This document shows positions 22,174 to 32,238 of a stretch of 64,000 nt of DNA, in pieces. The stretch's first letter is position 1. The number at the start of each line of letters is the position of its first letter. This stretch comes from Gentiana macrophylla. Lineage: Eukaryota; Streptophyta; Magnoliopsida; Gentianales; Gentianaceae. The position numbers and the translations under genes are program-made. The stretch covers positions 6,313,262 to 6,377,261 of the forward strand of contig CM047808.1 of the NCBI GenBank assembly GCA_026214975.1. Reading direction: 5' to 3'. A model generated the notes under the pieces. That model made no database searches and was not told the origin of the DNA. It saw only the letters and a list, made by a program, of their open reading frames with translations.

Positions 22174-22499
22174 ATGAAGAATTGAGGAACACAGTAGAGA
22201 GACACAATAAACTCTTGTTGAATTAAATTTGACCGAGAGTATTACAACCTTAAATAGGGAACTACCAATGTAAGAAGAAACCCTAATTATGCCCTAATTG
22301 TGGTAATGACTATCATACCCATATTAACATAAAAAGATAAATATAAATCACATAAAATATAATTCGCATTTCCTTTATTTCCTCTTATTGCATTTTCTTT
22401 ATTTCCTTTTATTTGCACTTGCTATTTCCTTTTCCGACCGCTTCATCTTCCTCAGGTGGAGATGCAAGACTCTGTTGATCCAGTTTCATCTGGTTAACA
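22174..22499 (-). repeat. 5' LTR of the copia element
   Basis: 326 bp, TG..CA ends. The minus-strand TATA-like CTATTTAAG at about 22250-22258 could start the element RNA. Confidence 0.95.
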
Positions 22500-22504
22500 G
22501 GGTT

Positions 22505-22821
22505 CACTAAGAAAAGCTCAATTTCCATCAAATGCACTTGGAGTTTTAAAAGGGGCTTTGTTTTTTTAATTTTTTATGGCACCAGATTGTTTTTAAATGT
22601 CAAATTGAGCTAGCTAATATGGTGTTGACCCTTTCTCCCAATTGAGAATGTCAACTCTTTGAAAATAGAAATGCAGCCACAACAACATGACCGTAGTAAA
22701 TGTTTTTAGAAGTCAATTTGTGTAATATAACTTACAATTGAGCTGCAGAAGGCCCATAGATCAAGCTCCCATCGGAAAAAAAGAAAGATTGTACGGATTC
22801 TCGTGGGCAATCATGAACAAG
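22505..22821 (+). promoter_or_regulatory. 5' flank of NLR copy B with paired W-box motifs
   Basis: Near-identical to 41060-41380 in front of copy C. It contains TTGACC at 22625-22630 and, 20 bases on, the inverted core GTCAA at 22650-22654. TTGAC(C/T) is the WRKY-factor W-box, common in defence-gene promoters. The copia insertion now separates this flank from sequence further upstream. Confidence 0.55.
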
Positions 22822-23567
22822 ATGGACAAGTTTCGGAAGTGTTTGCGGTTTGTTAGTCACTTAGTTGTTCAACATCAAAGGAGACGAAAGAAGTAGAAAG
22901 CGAGATAACGAATTCGGGTTATTTTGAATGGTTGGACTCTGTTTTTGAAGAAGAGCGCCATTTGAAAGGAGTTTTGGAAGTGTTTGACTCTAGTCTTGAA
23001 GAGCTACCTTTGATTTCAGAAAATTCCCCATGGGCTGATCAGATGGTAGAAAAGATTCAATCTTGTAAGATTCTTGAGAATGTTATTCTGGTCCTTTTCC
23101 ACGTTGGAAGATACTGATGGAGAAATCAGGCATATTTACCGGTAAACCGTACTCGTGAAGATATGTGGGGAATATCAACATATAAACTTTTAGTTTTTTC
23201 CCCTTCGGAAAACACAAAACATGAAATCGAAAACTGGATTCTGGATCTGCAAGACAGGATACAGAATTGTAAGCAAAAATTTGAAGAACCGTGTGAACTT
23301 GTATTACGGTACTCATTGAGATGCAATCCTCTTATGAACAGATTGACTGTGGAATTTTTGGATGAAATTCTCCAGAACCTGAAGGATCTATACAAGTTCA
23401 AAACTGCTGATGAAATTCTTTTGTTCAACAATCAAATCGCAACCCTCAAGAAGAATTTAACATTGTTGCATAATCTCTTTAATCTCGCTCATGTTCAATG
23501 GGGGGGATTCCAAGGAATTGCGAGCGTTCAATGTTGTTGTTCATGTTCTTGCTCAATATTCAGCTAG
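22822..23567 (+). pseudogene. NLR copy B, N-terminal domain only
   Basis: It begins MDKFRKCLRFVS; a C-to-T change creates an additional in-frame ATG nine bases upstream (22813). An 8-base insertion in TTGTTAG..TTGTTC (about 22855) shifts the frame. The segment 22932-23117 (MDSVFEEERHLKGVLEVF) ends at a frameshift shared with copy C. The N-terminal domain resumes at 23163-23567 (NRLTVEFLDEILQNLKDLY). There is no NB-ARC and no LRR: after about 23580 the sequence departs from the NLR family. Copies B and C share this truncation, so it precedes their duplication. Confidence 0.88.
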
Positions 23568-23579
23568 CCTAGTATTTAT

Positions 23580-23850
23580 GTATTGGGAATGCAAGAATAT
23601 TGCAACGACAACTGATGCCTACCGTCTTCGTTTTCAAATGGACAAGGTGCTAATTATGAGATAAACCATAATTTGAAAAGTAAGTTGTGTTTTCATCCAC
23701 ACTTTTTTCTCATCTTATTTTTGCAGCTTTTGCAATCTTACGAGATTAAACTCGTCCTTCGGTATGGAATCTATGGATTATCAGATACATTGTGGAAAAG
23801 CATAGCAAGGGGAATTTCAAGGAGAATTTTAAGAGAGTATATATGAAGAA
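23580..23850 (+). other. Exon-like segment fused to truncated NLR B
   Basis: After the NLR homology ends there is an intron-like stretch (GTAAGT donor at about 23681, TTTTTGCAG acceptor ending 23726) followed by a 39-codon open stretch to a TGA at 23844-23846 (LLQSYEIKLVLRYGIYG at its start). The same segment is fused at the same point in copy C (42095-42320). I do not recognise it. Sequence after the TGA resembles the 3' flank of copy E (54836-54880), so the segment sits between NLR N-terminus and NLR 3' end. Confidence 0.45.
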
Positions 23851-24123
23851 TACTAAACCGTGGCCGTCAAATCTCATGAAAGCATTTCGCTTTCGATTTA
23901 TTTGATGTGTTTGTTATTATTATTGGATCATCATGCTTACCGATTGCCTTTTTTTTTTCCAGGACTAAAACCCGTAAAAGATCAAAATTTCAATTTGTAC
24001 GCAACGTGAGGGAACACCGAACACCCCTCGTATTCTTAGCTACAAGAGCCCTTTAAATCCTCTGCGGGAGTATCTCAATCATGGAAAGCCGGCTGTTTTT
24101 GGATATATTTCACAATCGTATTT

Positions 24124-24330
24124 CACTACAAGAAAACCGGCTATTAATAAGGGGAATGTAATAAGGGGAGACAAATCTCCTCACTAATAGTGTAGTTTTA
24201 TTGTGGGTCAAGGATTTAATGACCAAATTTTATTCCCCTCATTAATGATGACGAAATCCCCTTATTAAGCCTTATATAAAACAAAATCCCCTTATTATTG
24301 TATAAAAAATATTATTTGTAAAACAGTTTA
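24124..24330 (+). repeat. CACTA left terminal and subterminal repeats
   Basis: The terminal inverted repeat of about 30 bases is followed by dispersed GGGGA/CCCCTTATTA motifs. Such arrays are transposase-binding sites in CACTA elements. Confidence 0.85.
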
Positions 24331-26229
24331 TGTTGAGTATTTTGTAATTTTAAGTTATGTGTTGATTAATTTTCAAAAATAACATTCCCTGTGTTAAAGA
24401 TTTTATAAGCATTTTATCATATAAATCTTTTTGTTTTACAAACTTAATTAAATAATTTATTTAATTAATCTTTCATGATTTATTAATTATTCAAATTATT
24501 TAATGGTTATATAAATCTGTTGGATCAATTTATAATACACTGTATTACAGTTGTCTCTAATAGTTTGAGTATCATTGTTGGTTCTTGCTATAGTTAATGC
24601 CCCCTGGTTAGAATATATAAATCCAATCAATTGTAATCATGATGTCTTCTATTAATTTGTTTCACGTTTTTAACCTTTGCAAACTATGATATAGTTTTTT
24701 ATGCGTCAGAACAATGCTTGAGGCTTGAGTCATCTTGTACTTGTGACTAGATTTGGGATCAGAAGCGATTTTCAGATTCTCATTTTCTCGTGAATCGCAT
24801 TGCAGACTTCGTTTTGTTTAGCTTTTCTTTATCAAACGCCTTGGATTCGTTACGTTACCTTCCGCTTACGGGTCCACTTTTTCCGCTTCAGATCTATTTT
24901 TTAAGATTATCGTTCTTTATCGATTTATGTAGAGTAAATGCCGCGCTTACACGCTCACTTCCACTAGTTTCTTAATATGGATATCTAAATAAAGTATTCT
25001 TTATTATTTCTGAAAATAATATTTTTTTTAATATTGTCTCGATCTACTTTACTTTAGTGTGCCACAAAAATAAAACCCGTATTTAGTTCGATTCTAAAAA
25101 GAATATCTTCACGTTTGAGGTTCAGAGGAGGGCGAAGGAGGCGAATTCCCATCTCAATTCGCGTCAGCATTCACCTATTTTTCTGATCGATCTCTCCTAT
25201 CGCTTGAAGGTACGATGCTTGAATCGTGATATTGTCGTGGGAATTAAGCTTCTAATCGAGATTTTTCTCTAAAACGGAAGGATCCACCAAGAAAAAATGG
25301 GGCGAAACCCTAAATTCTCCTTAGGTACGTTTCAAATCGTTGTTGTGAACGAATTCTTCTGTTTTTTCTGTTAAACAATAGGCAAAAGTCCATAACCTTT
25401 GTTATCTCGGATTTTGTTCAAAAGAAGACAAAAACGGAACAAATGGATATGATTTTCGATTTCATGTTTTGATTTGTTTTGACATAAGGTGTGTAATTTA
25501 ACTTATAATTGGCTGAGACAATCATTTAAAACCTTTTTTTAGTTTATGATTGTCCAGATTCATCTTTGTTCTTGTTATAAGGGCAACAAAATAAATTATA
25601 GGTTTCCTAAAAAGAAATTGATTATGGGTTGATTTGTTTAACTATTGTCTTACATAATATAGTCATACAAATTTGTGCTGCGTTTCAAGTCTGGATTCTA
25701 CTTCTGGGGTGGTTCTTTATGCAGTTTGTGCAAGGACATTCTCGTTTATGGCTGCCTTGCTGGTTTATTGGCTTGATTTTGTAGAGAGCCTTGTAATTTT
25801 GTCTTGCTTCAATTTTTGGAATTCTCTGTTTATGATTCCTGGAATACTTGTGCATGTGCTTTTGTTGTTTTGTTGGTGTTACTGTTCTTATGTAAATGGT
25901 TTCTACTAATTAAAGCAACGTGATTCACATGTTCTGTTCCATACGTTTGGTGTTCAACAGACAATCCTTGTTTCGTTCTCCTATTTAGTTTCTCTGGCTT
26001 GGAAAGGATAAACAATATCCAAATCTTTATTTGATGAAGGATAGGTTATACTGAGAATAAAATTCAATTCTTCCGCAACTTTTTCAGTGTAGTTGCGGCA
26101 AAATTTTAGTATAATGGCAGTTGGCAAGTGTGAAATGCTCTTGATCTTGAAGTTTTATTTGTCACTATATATACGTGGAACAAAATTTGAAGTTTTACTG
26201 CAAATTGATCTTGAATCTGTCGGTATCAG
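24331..26229 (+). other. CACTA interior, no gene recognised
   Basis: AT-rich, with one exon-like stretch near 25090-25320: a leader-like, GC-richer segment with CTTGAAGGTACGA and TTAGGTACGT donor-like sites. It could be the first exon or leader of a captured gene; no protein is recognised. Open frames at 24790 and 25673 show no family features. Confidence 0.4.
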
Positions 26230-26357
26230 GGTTTACCTGAAGTGTTGATGAAGGCCGGGACAATTTACAAGTATGATTTGTCGCTGCTCTGGACAAAATG
26301 TATGATCTTGTCGAGTAAATGCGAGCACGTCTTGGTAATTATGAGGACCATGTGTGT
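26230..26357 (+). pseudogene. D2HGDH: Captured fragment of D-2-hydroxyglutarate dehydrogenase
   Basis: After a TATCAG acceptor the frame reads GLPEVLMKAGTIYKYDLSL; one frameshift later it reads LDKMYDLVE, a TAA stop, then MRARLGNYEDHV. This is the conserved segment YKYDLSLP..K/RLYD.V..LRARLG of the FAD-linked D-2-hydroxyglutarate dehydrogenases, mitochondrial enzymes oxidising D-2-hydroxyglutarate to 2-oxoglutarate. About 40 residues of a protein of over 500 are present, with one frameshift and one stop, so it is non-functional. The recognition is from memory of the family, without a search. Confidence 0.7.
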
Positions 26358-26590
26358 AACTACTCAAGTTTCTACTTTGATTTTCATTCTTTCTGATAGT
26401 GAACCTGTGAATCCAACTTCTCAGCCCTTGTTTTGGAAATTGAAGTACGTTCTACGCTATTTTTCTGTAAATTGTTTTCCATACTCTGCAACGTAAATTG
26501 TAATTTGTATTAGTACTTTCGAGTGAGTAATGAAATGTTGTTTACGTAAAGCCTGTAATTCTAATCTGTTTTTTTCCTGTTAATTAAAGG

Positions 26591-26914
26591 GTTCATGCAC
26601 TCTTGAATTTGACGGTGCATCAAAAGGAAATCCAGGACAAGCCGGTGCTGGTGTTGTGCTGCGAGCTGATGATGATGGAAGTCTGGTAAGCATCTTATCA
26701 TCTTTGGAGTTTTTATCATGTTTTTTCTTTTCTTTTCTTTTCTTTATACTTTACATTATCTATTCTTCTGATTTGGAAGGTGTGTGAAGGCTTAGGGATT
26801 CCCACATCTAATGCTGCAGAATATCGAGCCATAGTTTTAGGATTGCAACAAGCACTTCAATAAGGTTTTACAAGTATTCGTGTTCGTGGTGACTCTAAGC
26901 TTGTTTGTATGCAG
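26591..26914 (+). pseudogene. Captured RNase H-like gene fragment (two exons)
   Basis: Exon 1 (26591-26685) reads SCTLEFDGASKGNPGQAGAG and ends at a GTAAG donor. Exon 2 (26780-26914) reads GIPTSNAAEYRAIVLGLQQA, then GFTSIRVRGDSKLVCMQ, ending before GTATAT. The RNase HI carboxylates are present: Asp in EFDG, Glu in AAEYRA, Asp in RGDSKL. A TAA at 26861-26863 breaks exon 2. It matches the cellular plant RNase H-domain family (EFDGASKGNPG, AEYRGLILGL, VQGDSQLVCKQ), not a retrotransposon RNase H, and it retains an intron. Genomic DNA was therefore captured, not a reverse-transcribed copy. Confidence 0.82.
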
Positions 26915-28684
26915 GTATATGTACTATTCAACTAAGTTAATATAAATATGTTTCCCACATGAATAACTATCAAGGCATTAAGAAAGTACATTACAAGAAG
27001 AACATTATGCTTCCATTTCCTTTTTTAGGGGTATAATTATGTTAGCAATTGCATGCTCAAAATCATTTATTGGTTATGGATCATCATTTGTTTTACGCTT
27101 CTGTCTCTTATCTTCCATTTCTCATCGATTTCTTTTGCTGATCTTTGAAGGAGACACCATATGATTTTTGAAAGAGAAGGGTTCAGTGGCGAACGTGGAG
27201 AACCTTTTGATGTTTTAAACTGCAAGACACAGGTACAATTTGATGTATGCTAGTATCATTTGATAATCCTAGCATCAAGTCTGGTTTTGTACCATGAACA
27301 ACTTGTGTAAGGTCTGTCGTTGGGTCTATTTTAAGCCTCAAAAAGTCAAGTCACTCTTATATGCATCTGCATTTGGGCGCTGCCTTGATCTTATTTTGGA
27401 TCTTTTTTGGGAGACTAACCATGTCCAGGCACTTGTCCTGATTCTGTCTGGACTTGTCCAGTCATGTCCATGACAGCCATGGACATGTCCGGATTGTCAT
27501 GACTGGTGTCCAACTTGGTTGCCCTGTTTGTTTTGAACATTTAAGTGGTTTTCAATAGGTTTGTTTGGATGGTTGCCTAATGATTTTTGTTTTTGGTCCA
27601 ATCCGTTCTTTAATCTATCAGATCTGGCCCAGCAAACCCTTTTCCCATTTAATCAAATATCCAATTCTTTCATTTCCATATTAACCCCAAAACCTAACCG
27701 AGCTGCCTCTCTTTACATTGAATCCTTTCAGCCGTTTTATCCTCTAGATTCATCCTTCCTCTTCAAACCTATCAAGTTCCCAATCCCTTGATTATCGGCC
27801 CCTAAACTGGAAGATTGAATCGCTCCTGATTCTCTCTTTCCTTACCGGAGATTCAACTAATCATTCCTCTCCTAATCGATTTGATACGATGCCGATATCT
27901 TCTAAGTCGAACAAAATTGGGAGAAGATCGAACCTTTAAAGCTGTTAATGATTCCAAGAATCCGCCGCGTCAAGCTTAAAGCCGTTGCTTATCTATTTTT
28001 CAAAACCTCGTTTGAGATTGAGAAATAAGATTTGCTATTTGATTTTACACAAATCGCGAAGAATCCGCCCTTAATCAATGGATTCCGCATGCATCTAACT
28101 CATGGAAGTTTCTATTTTAATTTTCGTTTTATTTAAAAAAAAGGATTTGATAATATTTTTCGTATGCTTAATAGATATATGTCTTTTGCATACTTTAAAT
28201 TTTGTGAGATCAGTAAATGCATCACATATAGCCCTTGTTTGATATCTCTTATTTTTAATACATGGCTTTTGTAATATAAGTAATGCAAAATCAAAGCTAT
28301 GTGATACGCTGCTAGAATTTCTTTTGTGTCTTTCTTCCTGAATAATGTCTCCTAAATAACACAGTTTTTGGCCCTCTTATTTTATGTACAGGTAGTTAGT
28401 TGACTGACTCTTTTTAAAGCTGAAAATTTGTATATCACAGGCTAATACATAGTTGATATAACAATGTTATGTGATATAATACGTGTATTAAGTATATTCT
28501 AATATGTAACTGTTATTGACTTGGCTAAGGTACTGTTACATTGCTGAAATCTCAGGGATTTAATCACCCCTTGATTCTCCACATGGCTAAATCAAGATTT
28601 GCAGTTGCTTGTTCATACTATTGGTTCAATCAAACCGAGTTCTATGTCAGGGATTTAATCACCCCGATTTGCCGATATAAAATC
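26915..28684 (+). other. CACTA interior, unidentified, with repeats
   Basis: It contains a cluster of short CATGTCC/CTTGTCC motifs (about 27415-27515), leader- or exon-like sequence at 27680-28000 with no recognised protein, and a 19-base direct repeat TCAGGGATTTAATCACCCC at 28552-28570 and 28647-28665. Confidence 0.4.
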
Positions 28685-28689
28685 TCAAC

Positions 28690-28915
28690 TGGTGTAAAGC
28701 TATTAATTTGGATTTCAAAGAACAAGCTGAAAACCTCACCAGTTTGATTACAATTGTCAAATATCAGCTGCCCCTTCATGGGGAAAGGGTTTAGGGTATT
28801 AATACTCTAATGTTTAATACAATTGAAAGACAAAACTACCCTCTACTACATAAATAATATTAATTGACAAAAATAACCCTCATCTTTAAAATATCTTGCA
28901 AGCTCAGTGCATCAT
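28690..28915 (-). repeat. 3' LTR of the nested Gag-only element
   Basis: 226 bp. Nearly identical to 32014-32233 except for scattered 1-base indels (mainly in homopolymers) and a few substitutions. Confidence 0.88.
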
Positions 28916-28933
28916 CTCCATTCCTCCTCCTCA
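28916..28933 (-). other. Polypurine tract of the nested element
   Basis: The minus strand reads GAGGAGGAGGAATGGAGA directly before the LTR start TGATGCA. Confidence 0.7.
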
Positions 28934-29013
28934 AAAGCTCGTCCACGAGCGAACTCATAGAGATCCCCTTCGAGGCCCCGCAAACACTATCAAGAGCCAT
29001 GGTGTGTTCCTAT

Positions 29014-29442
29014 TCACCACCTCAGAAACAGTTTCAAAGTCTCTCTCAATTGTCCATTCACGCACCAAATGCTCAAGCACGTAGAGATTGTAACAACATT
29101 TAACTTAATCGAGATGAACTTTCCTTCCGTATCGGAGTTGTTCTCATCATTCCAACCCTCCCAAGAAATAACTCGTCCACGAGTTAGAACAAAGCCGAGG
29201 TAACTACTTGCTTCTTCAGTATATAATCCATGCATTTTTGTACTTGGACGGGTCCCAAGCATCGCAGCATTAGTTGCACAAAAATTGCACGATGTCCAAA
29301 TTAGCTCCGTGTCGATGCCATCGTATTCTTCAACAATAGAGACTAGCTCATCTTTGATGATCTCACCACTCTTGAAATAATTAAGAATTTCCTTCATTCC
29401 TTCATTTGCAACTTTGGATCCAGTGTTGTACCCTCTAAGCAA
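29014..29442 (-). CDS. Hypothetical ORF in the nested element, 142 residues
   Basis: Downstream of the long ORF on the same strand, just inside the 3' LTR. It contains ELIWTSCNFCATNAAMLGTR and LGFVLTRGRVISWEGW. I recognise no family. It may be the end of the same ancestral coding region separated by stops, or captured sequence. There is no evidence that it is made. Confidence 0.35.
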   Translation of the reverse strand: MLRGYNTGSKVANEGMKEILNYFKSGEIIKDELVSIVEEYDGIDTELIWTSCNFCATNAAMLGTRPSTKMHGLYTEEASSYLGFVLTRGRVISWEGWNDENNSDTEGKFISIKLNVVTISTCLSIWCVNGQLRETLKLFLRW

Positions 29443-29536
29443 GCAATAGAAAAAAACGCAATTACAACACCCAAAACTCCTTGAGCAGCTAAATGATGCA
29501 CACCATGCGTTGTATTATATATAACATCAACCATCT

Positions 29537-31576
29537 TCAAACACACTCATTTAGGTGCCTTAAAGACAAGAAAAAATCCATACTGACGGGTGTCGACTTG
29601 ACGATTTGTTGCGGCATTTCAAAGGGCTCATGGAATGAAAGTATCACAATTGCTTCTAGTATGGTTCTATATAGCACAAGGACATCATCAACCAATAAGA
29701 CTTCTTCAGGCTTTGTCAAGCATAAGATTATAGTAAGTAATAACACTCTTGACAATGGCTCATTATAAGATTGGCGCTTTTGCAGTGACGGGTTCTTTCT
29801 GTCAGCAACCAAACCTGGAATTACATGAACTTGTACTTCGATGGGGCAGTATATGTATAAAATACCAAAAATAACCCTCATCTTTAAAATATCTTGCAAG
29901 CTGGTAAAACATATGTCAATGAAGTCTTGAAAATGCTGCTCACGTACAAGGATCCTTATTAGTCTCAACCACCCTGCAATAAAAAGATACCAGATCCATT
30001 CCCCATTTGAACAGAGATATAGTTTAGTAGGAGAAATAAAATCCATTGCTTCTAAAACTCTAAACCAGATGAGAAAGCGGTCAAACTGATTTTTCCCATC
30101 CTTCCAATTATTGTCAAAACCAATCACATAAACTTTACGTGCCATCTTCAAAACATAAATCCAACCCAAAGCAAACTCTAGTTTTTGTACCGGTCTTTCA
30201 TGTGCTTTCGGTTCTGTTTGCAACTTTCCACCAGGGCTATATGTGAGTGATAAAGTCTCACCATTCATGAATTGGAGCTTAGACACAAAAAATGCATAAT
30301 ATCTCGCCACACACACCTGTTTGTTGACAATGAAAGCTTTCCAACAATTTCTCAATGGTTGGTTGTTTCTAGCACACACATGTTTGTTGACGATGAAAGC
30401 TTTCCAACAATTTCTCAATGGTTGGTTGTTTCTAGCACCTCCAGGATCAAAATTGAACATTAATGTCTTACCAACCAAGAAATTGATATCCTTAGGCTCC
30501 AAGTGAATTTGACTTCGATATTGTTCATCATTTGCCTTGCCGATCTTGGTAGCACGACCTAATTGGCTTTCGATTCTAACAGCTTTTGAGCTGCACTTCT
30601 CAACTAAGCCTTTAACCAACAGTTTCAAAATCATTTTCTCCAACAATTTGGGTGGATCAATAGGCAGTACGTGTGTAGGGGAATCATACTTTAGTGGACG
30701 GTCCAACTTGGACACATCCGTAAGAGCAAAATAGGCACTGCTTGTTTCAGAGACATCATTCAAAACCTTAATTGTAATTGTAAGGTTATGTTCAGTTTCC
30801 ATTACATGACCCTCAATTACACCTTTCTTTAACTGACCAAGCATTGCATTTGGATGGCCTCTTGATTCAGCTAAGTCATCTTCAATTAACTCATCAGTGG
30901 ACTTCTCCTCAACCTTATTGCTCTCAGAATGTGGGCATGCAAGGGCTATAGTTTTGATACATTGTTTTGTGCTTGACATCTCCCCATCAACTACTTCATG
31001 GATGCTACATTCCTTCTCAACATTATATGATTCTATTTTTACTTCTTCATGGGGATGATCATCTACCTTTACGGTTTCTAACTTCATGTCCATAATTTGT
31101 GCCACCATATTTTCAATTGCTTGGGTCCCCTTGGCTGAAGCGCCTGCTATAGTGCTGTGGGGCTCATTTGAATAGTCATGTCCACCCTTCATATATGCCT
31201 TGCCTTCAATATCATAGATATTAGTTTCATTTTGGGCTTGTTTGATGCTGGCAGATTCAACAAGTAATTTCGTCGAACACTTGGTGGGCAAGATAACCCC
31301 AGCCATCATTTGCTGCATATGATTCCCAGTTGCAAAGGTCTTTTGAATTGCAGTGTTCCCTGTACCGTTGTAGGATTCATTAGGATATTTACCCACACCA
31401 TTGACACTTTGCCTCCTGTTGTAAACTTGGAAGGAGCATTTCGTCGAGCATGTTGCGGGCTTGAAGTCGGTAAATAATAGATATTTCATCCATGGCCATA
31501 TTTTAATCTTCGATGCACCCTTTAAAAGCCTCTGATGTTGCATATTTCTCCACCACAGTTCAGCCTCTCCTTCCAA
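29537..31576 (-). CDS. Gag-like N-terminus plus unknown 600-residue region (679 residues)
   Basis: The first 40 residues (EGEAELWWRNMQHQRLLKG, then KIKIWPWMKYLLFTDFKP) match the Gag pattern of Ty3 elements, where A..WW..L precedes an I..W..MK..L...F helix. The rest has no protease, RT or integrase motif. A Cys/Glu-rich middle (residues about 190-300) is followed by DPPKLLEKMILKLLVKGLVEKCSSKAVRIESQ (reported only as a region) and a 21-residue tandem repeat at about residues 380-420. A continuous frame of this length in a decayed setting is notable. Gag packages RNA; the remainder's role is unknown. Confidence 0.55.
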   Translation of the reverse strand: MEGEAELWWRNMQHQRLLKGASKIKIWPWMKYLLFTDFKPATCSTKCSFQVYNRRQSVNGVGKYPNESYNGTGNTAIQKTFATGNHMQQMMAGVILPTKCSTKLLVESASIKQAQNETNIYDIEGKAYMKGGHDYSNEPHSTIAGASAKGTQAIENMVAQIMDMKLETVKVDDHPHEEVKIESYNVEKECSIHEVVDGEMSSTKQCIKTIALACPHSESNKVEEKSTDELIEDDLAESRGHPNAMLGQLKKGVIEGHVMETEHNLTITIKVLNDVSETSSAYFALTDVSKLDRPLKYDSPTHVLPIDPPKLLEKMILKLLVKGLVEKCSSKAVRIESQLGRATKIGKANDEQYRSQIHLEPKDINFLVGKTLMFNFDPGGARNNQPLRNCWKAFIVNKHVCARNNQPLRNCWKAFIVNKQVCVARYYAFFVSKLQFMNGETLSLTYSPGGKLQTEPKAHERPVQKLEFALGWIYVLKMARKVYVIGFDNNWKDGKNQFDRFLIWFRVLEAMDFISPTKLYLCSNGEWIWYLFIAGWLRLIRILVREQHFQDFIDICFTSLQDILKMRVIFGILYIYCPIEVQVHVIPGLVADRKNPSLQKRQSYNEPLSRVLLLTIILCLTKPEEVLLVDDVLVLYRTILEAIVILSFHEPFEMPQQIVKSTPVSMDFFLSLRHLNECV
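30318..30443 (-). repeat. 63-bp in-frame tandem duplication
   Basis: Units 30318-30380 and 30381-30443 are almost identical and encode the 21-residue repeat RNNQPLRNCWKAFIVNK plus a short tail. Sixty-three bases is a multiple of three, so the frame is kept. Confidence 0.9.
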
Positions 31577-32013
31577 GGCATAATATGCCGCTTTTACACT
31601 TTAAATTCTCCGGTGGTTGTACTTCTTGAAAAATCGATCGACTATCTCAACCCATTCAAGAAGATCTTTCCTGTTTGATGTACCATTGAAGATGGGAATA
31701 TACGATCTCGATCCAACGCCGGTTAACCTCTCTCACGATGTTTCTCCGACCGTCTCCGGTGAGGAGCCGTGCAACTCTCTCTCCACCTCGACCGAAACCT
31801 TTATTGCTATCTCCTCACAGAACGAGGAAAACTCGCCCATCATGGGAAAAATCAGCCGCAGTTGTATTGTAGCTCAATCTTCCGATCAAACTTTGATTGA
31901 ATATCCCAATGGATCTTCGAATCCCGAATCGCGCGCGATTCGGCTTCCTTTTAGCATCCATGCTAGTCATCTTGCTTGTGAAGGTAAATCTTCAACTAGG
32001 CTCCGATTACGGA
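31577..32013 (-). other. Leader of the nested element
   Basis: Lies between the Gag-like ORF and the 5' LTR. Next to the LTR the minus strand reads GTAATCGGAGCC, a possible degenerate form of the initiator-tRNA site GGTATCAGAGCC. On the plus strand it has an open frame (31617-32021) which I take as fortuitous. Confidence 0.4.
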
Positions 32014-32233
32014 TGGTGTAAAGCTATTAATTTGGATTTCAAAGAACAAGTTGAAAACCTCACCAGTTTGATTACAATTGTCAAATATCACCGCCCTTCA
32101 TGTGGAAAGGGTTTAGGTATTAATACTCTAATGTTTAATACAATTGAAAGACAAAACTACCTCTACTACATAAATAATATTAATTGACAAAAATAACCTC
32201 ATCTTTAAAATATCTTGCAAGCTCTGTGCATCA
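32014..32233 (-). repeat. 5' LTR of the nested Gag-only element
   Basis: 220 bp, ends TGGTGT..GCATCA, followed by the TCAAC target duplication. Confidence 0.88.
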
Positions 32234-32238
32234 TCAAC

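Larger units (their letters stand above)
17625..22499 (-). mobile_element. Complete Ty1/copia retrotransposon (4875 bp)
   Basis: Two near-identical LTRs (17625-17949 and 22174-22499) start TG and end CA and are flanked by the 5-bp target duplication GGGTT (17620-17624 and 22500-22504). The primer-binding site for initiator tRNA-Met and a polypurine tract sit at the correct inner edges. Domain order on the minus strand is Gag, protease, integrase, RT, RNase H, diagnostic of copia. The uninterrupted paralogous site exists at 41050-41070. RT and integrase frames are largely open but gag is decayed. Confidence 0.95.
28690..32233 (-). mobile_element. Non-autonomous LTR element, Gag-only (TR-GAG-like), nested in the CACTA
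   Basis: Two direct repeats (28690-28915 and 32014-32233) begin TGGTGTAAAGC and end TGCATCA, flanked by the 5-bp duplication TCAAC (28685-28689 and 32234-32238). On the minus strand a polypurine tract (28916-28933) abuts the left LTR and a degenerate initiator-tRNA-like primer site abuts the right LTR. The interior has a long minus-strand ORF starting with Gag-like sequence but no protease, integrase or RT. This fits the terminal-repeat retrotransposons that keep only a gag domain. Confidence 0.85.

Noticed and set aside
29493..29768. Plus-strand ORF of 91 residues
   Set aside because: Antisense to the end of the long minus-strand ORF of the nested element; no features of its own.
31617..32021. 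Plus-strand ORF of 134 residues next to the 5' LTR
   Set aside because: It runs into the LTR, is opposite to the element's coding strand and shows no domain; taken as leader sequence.
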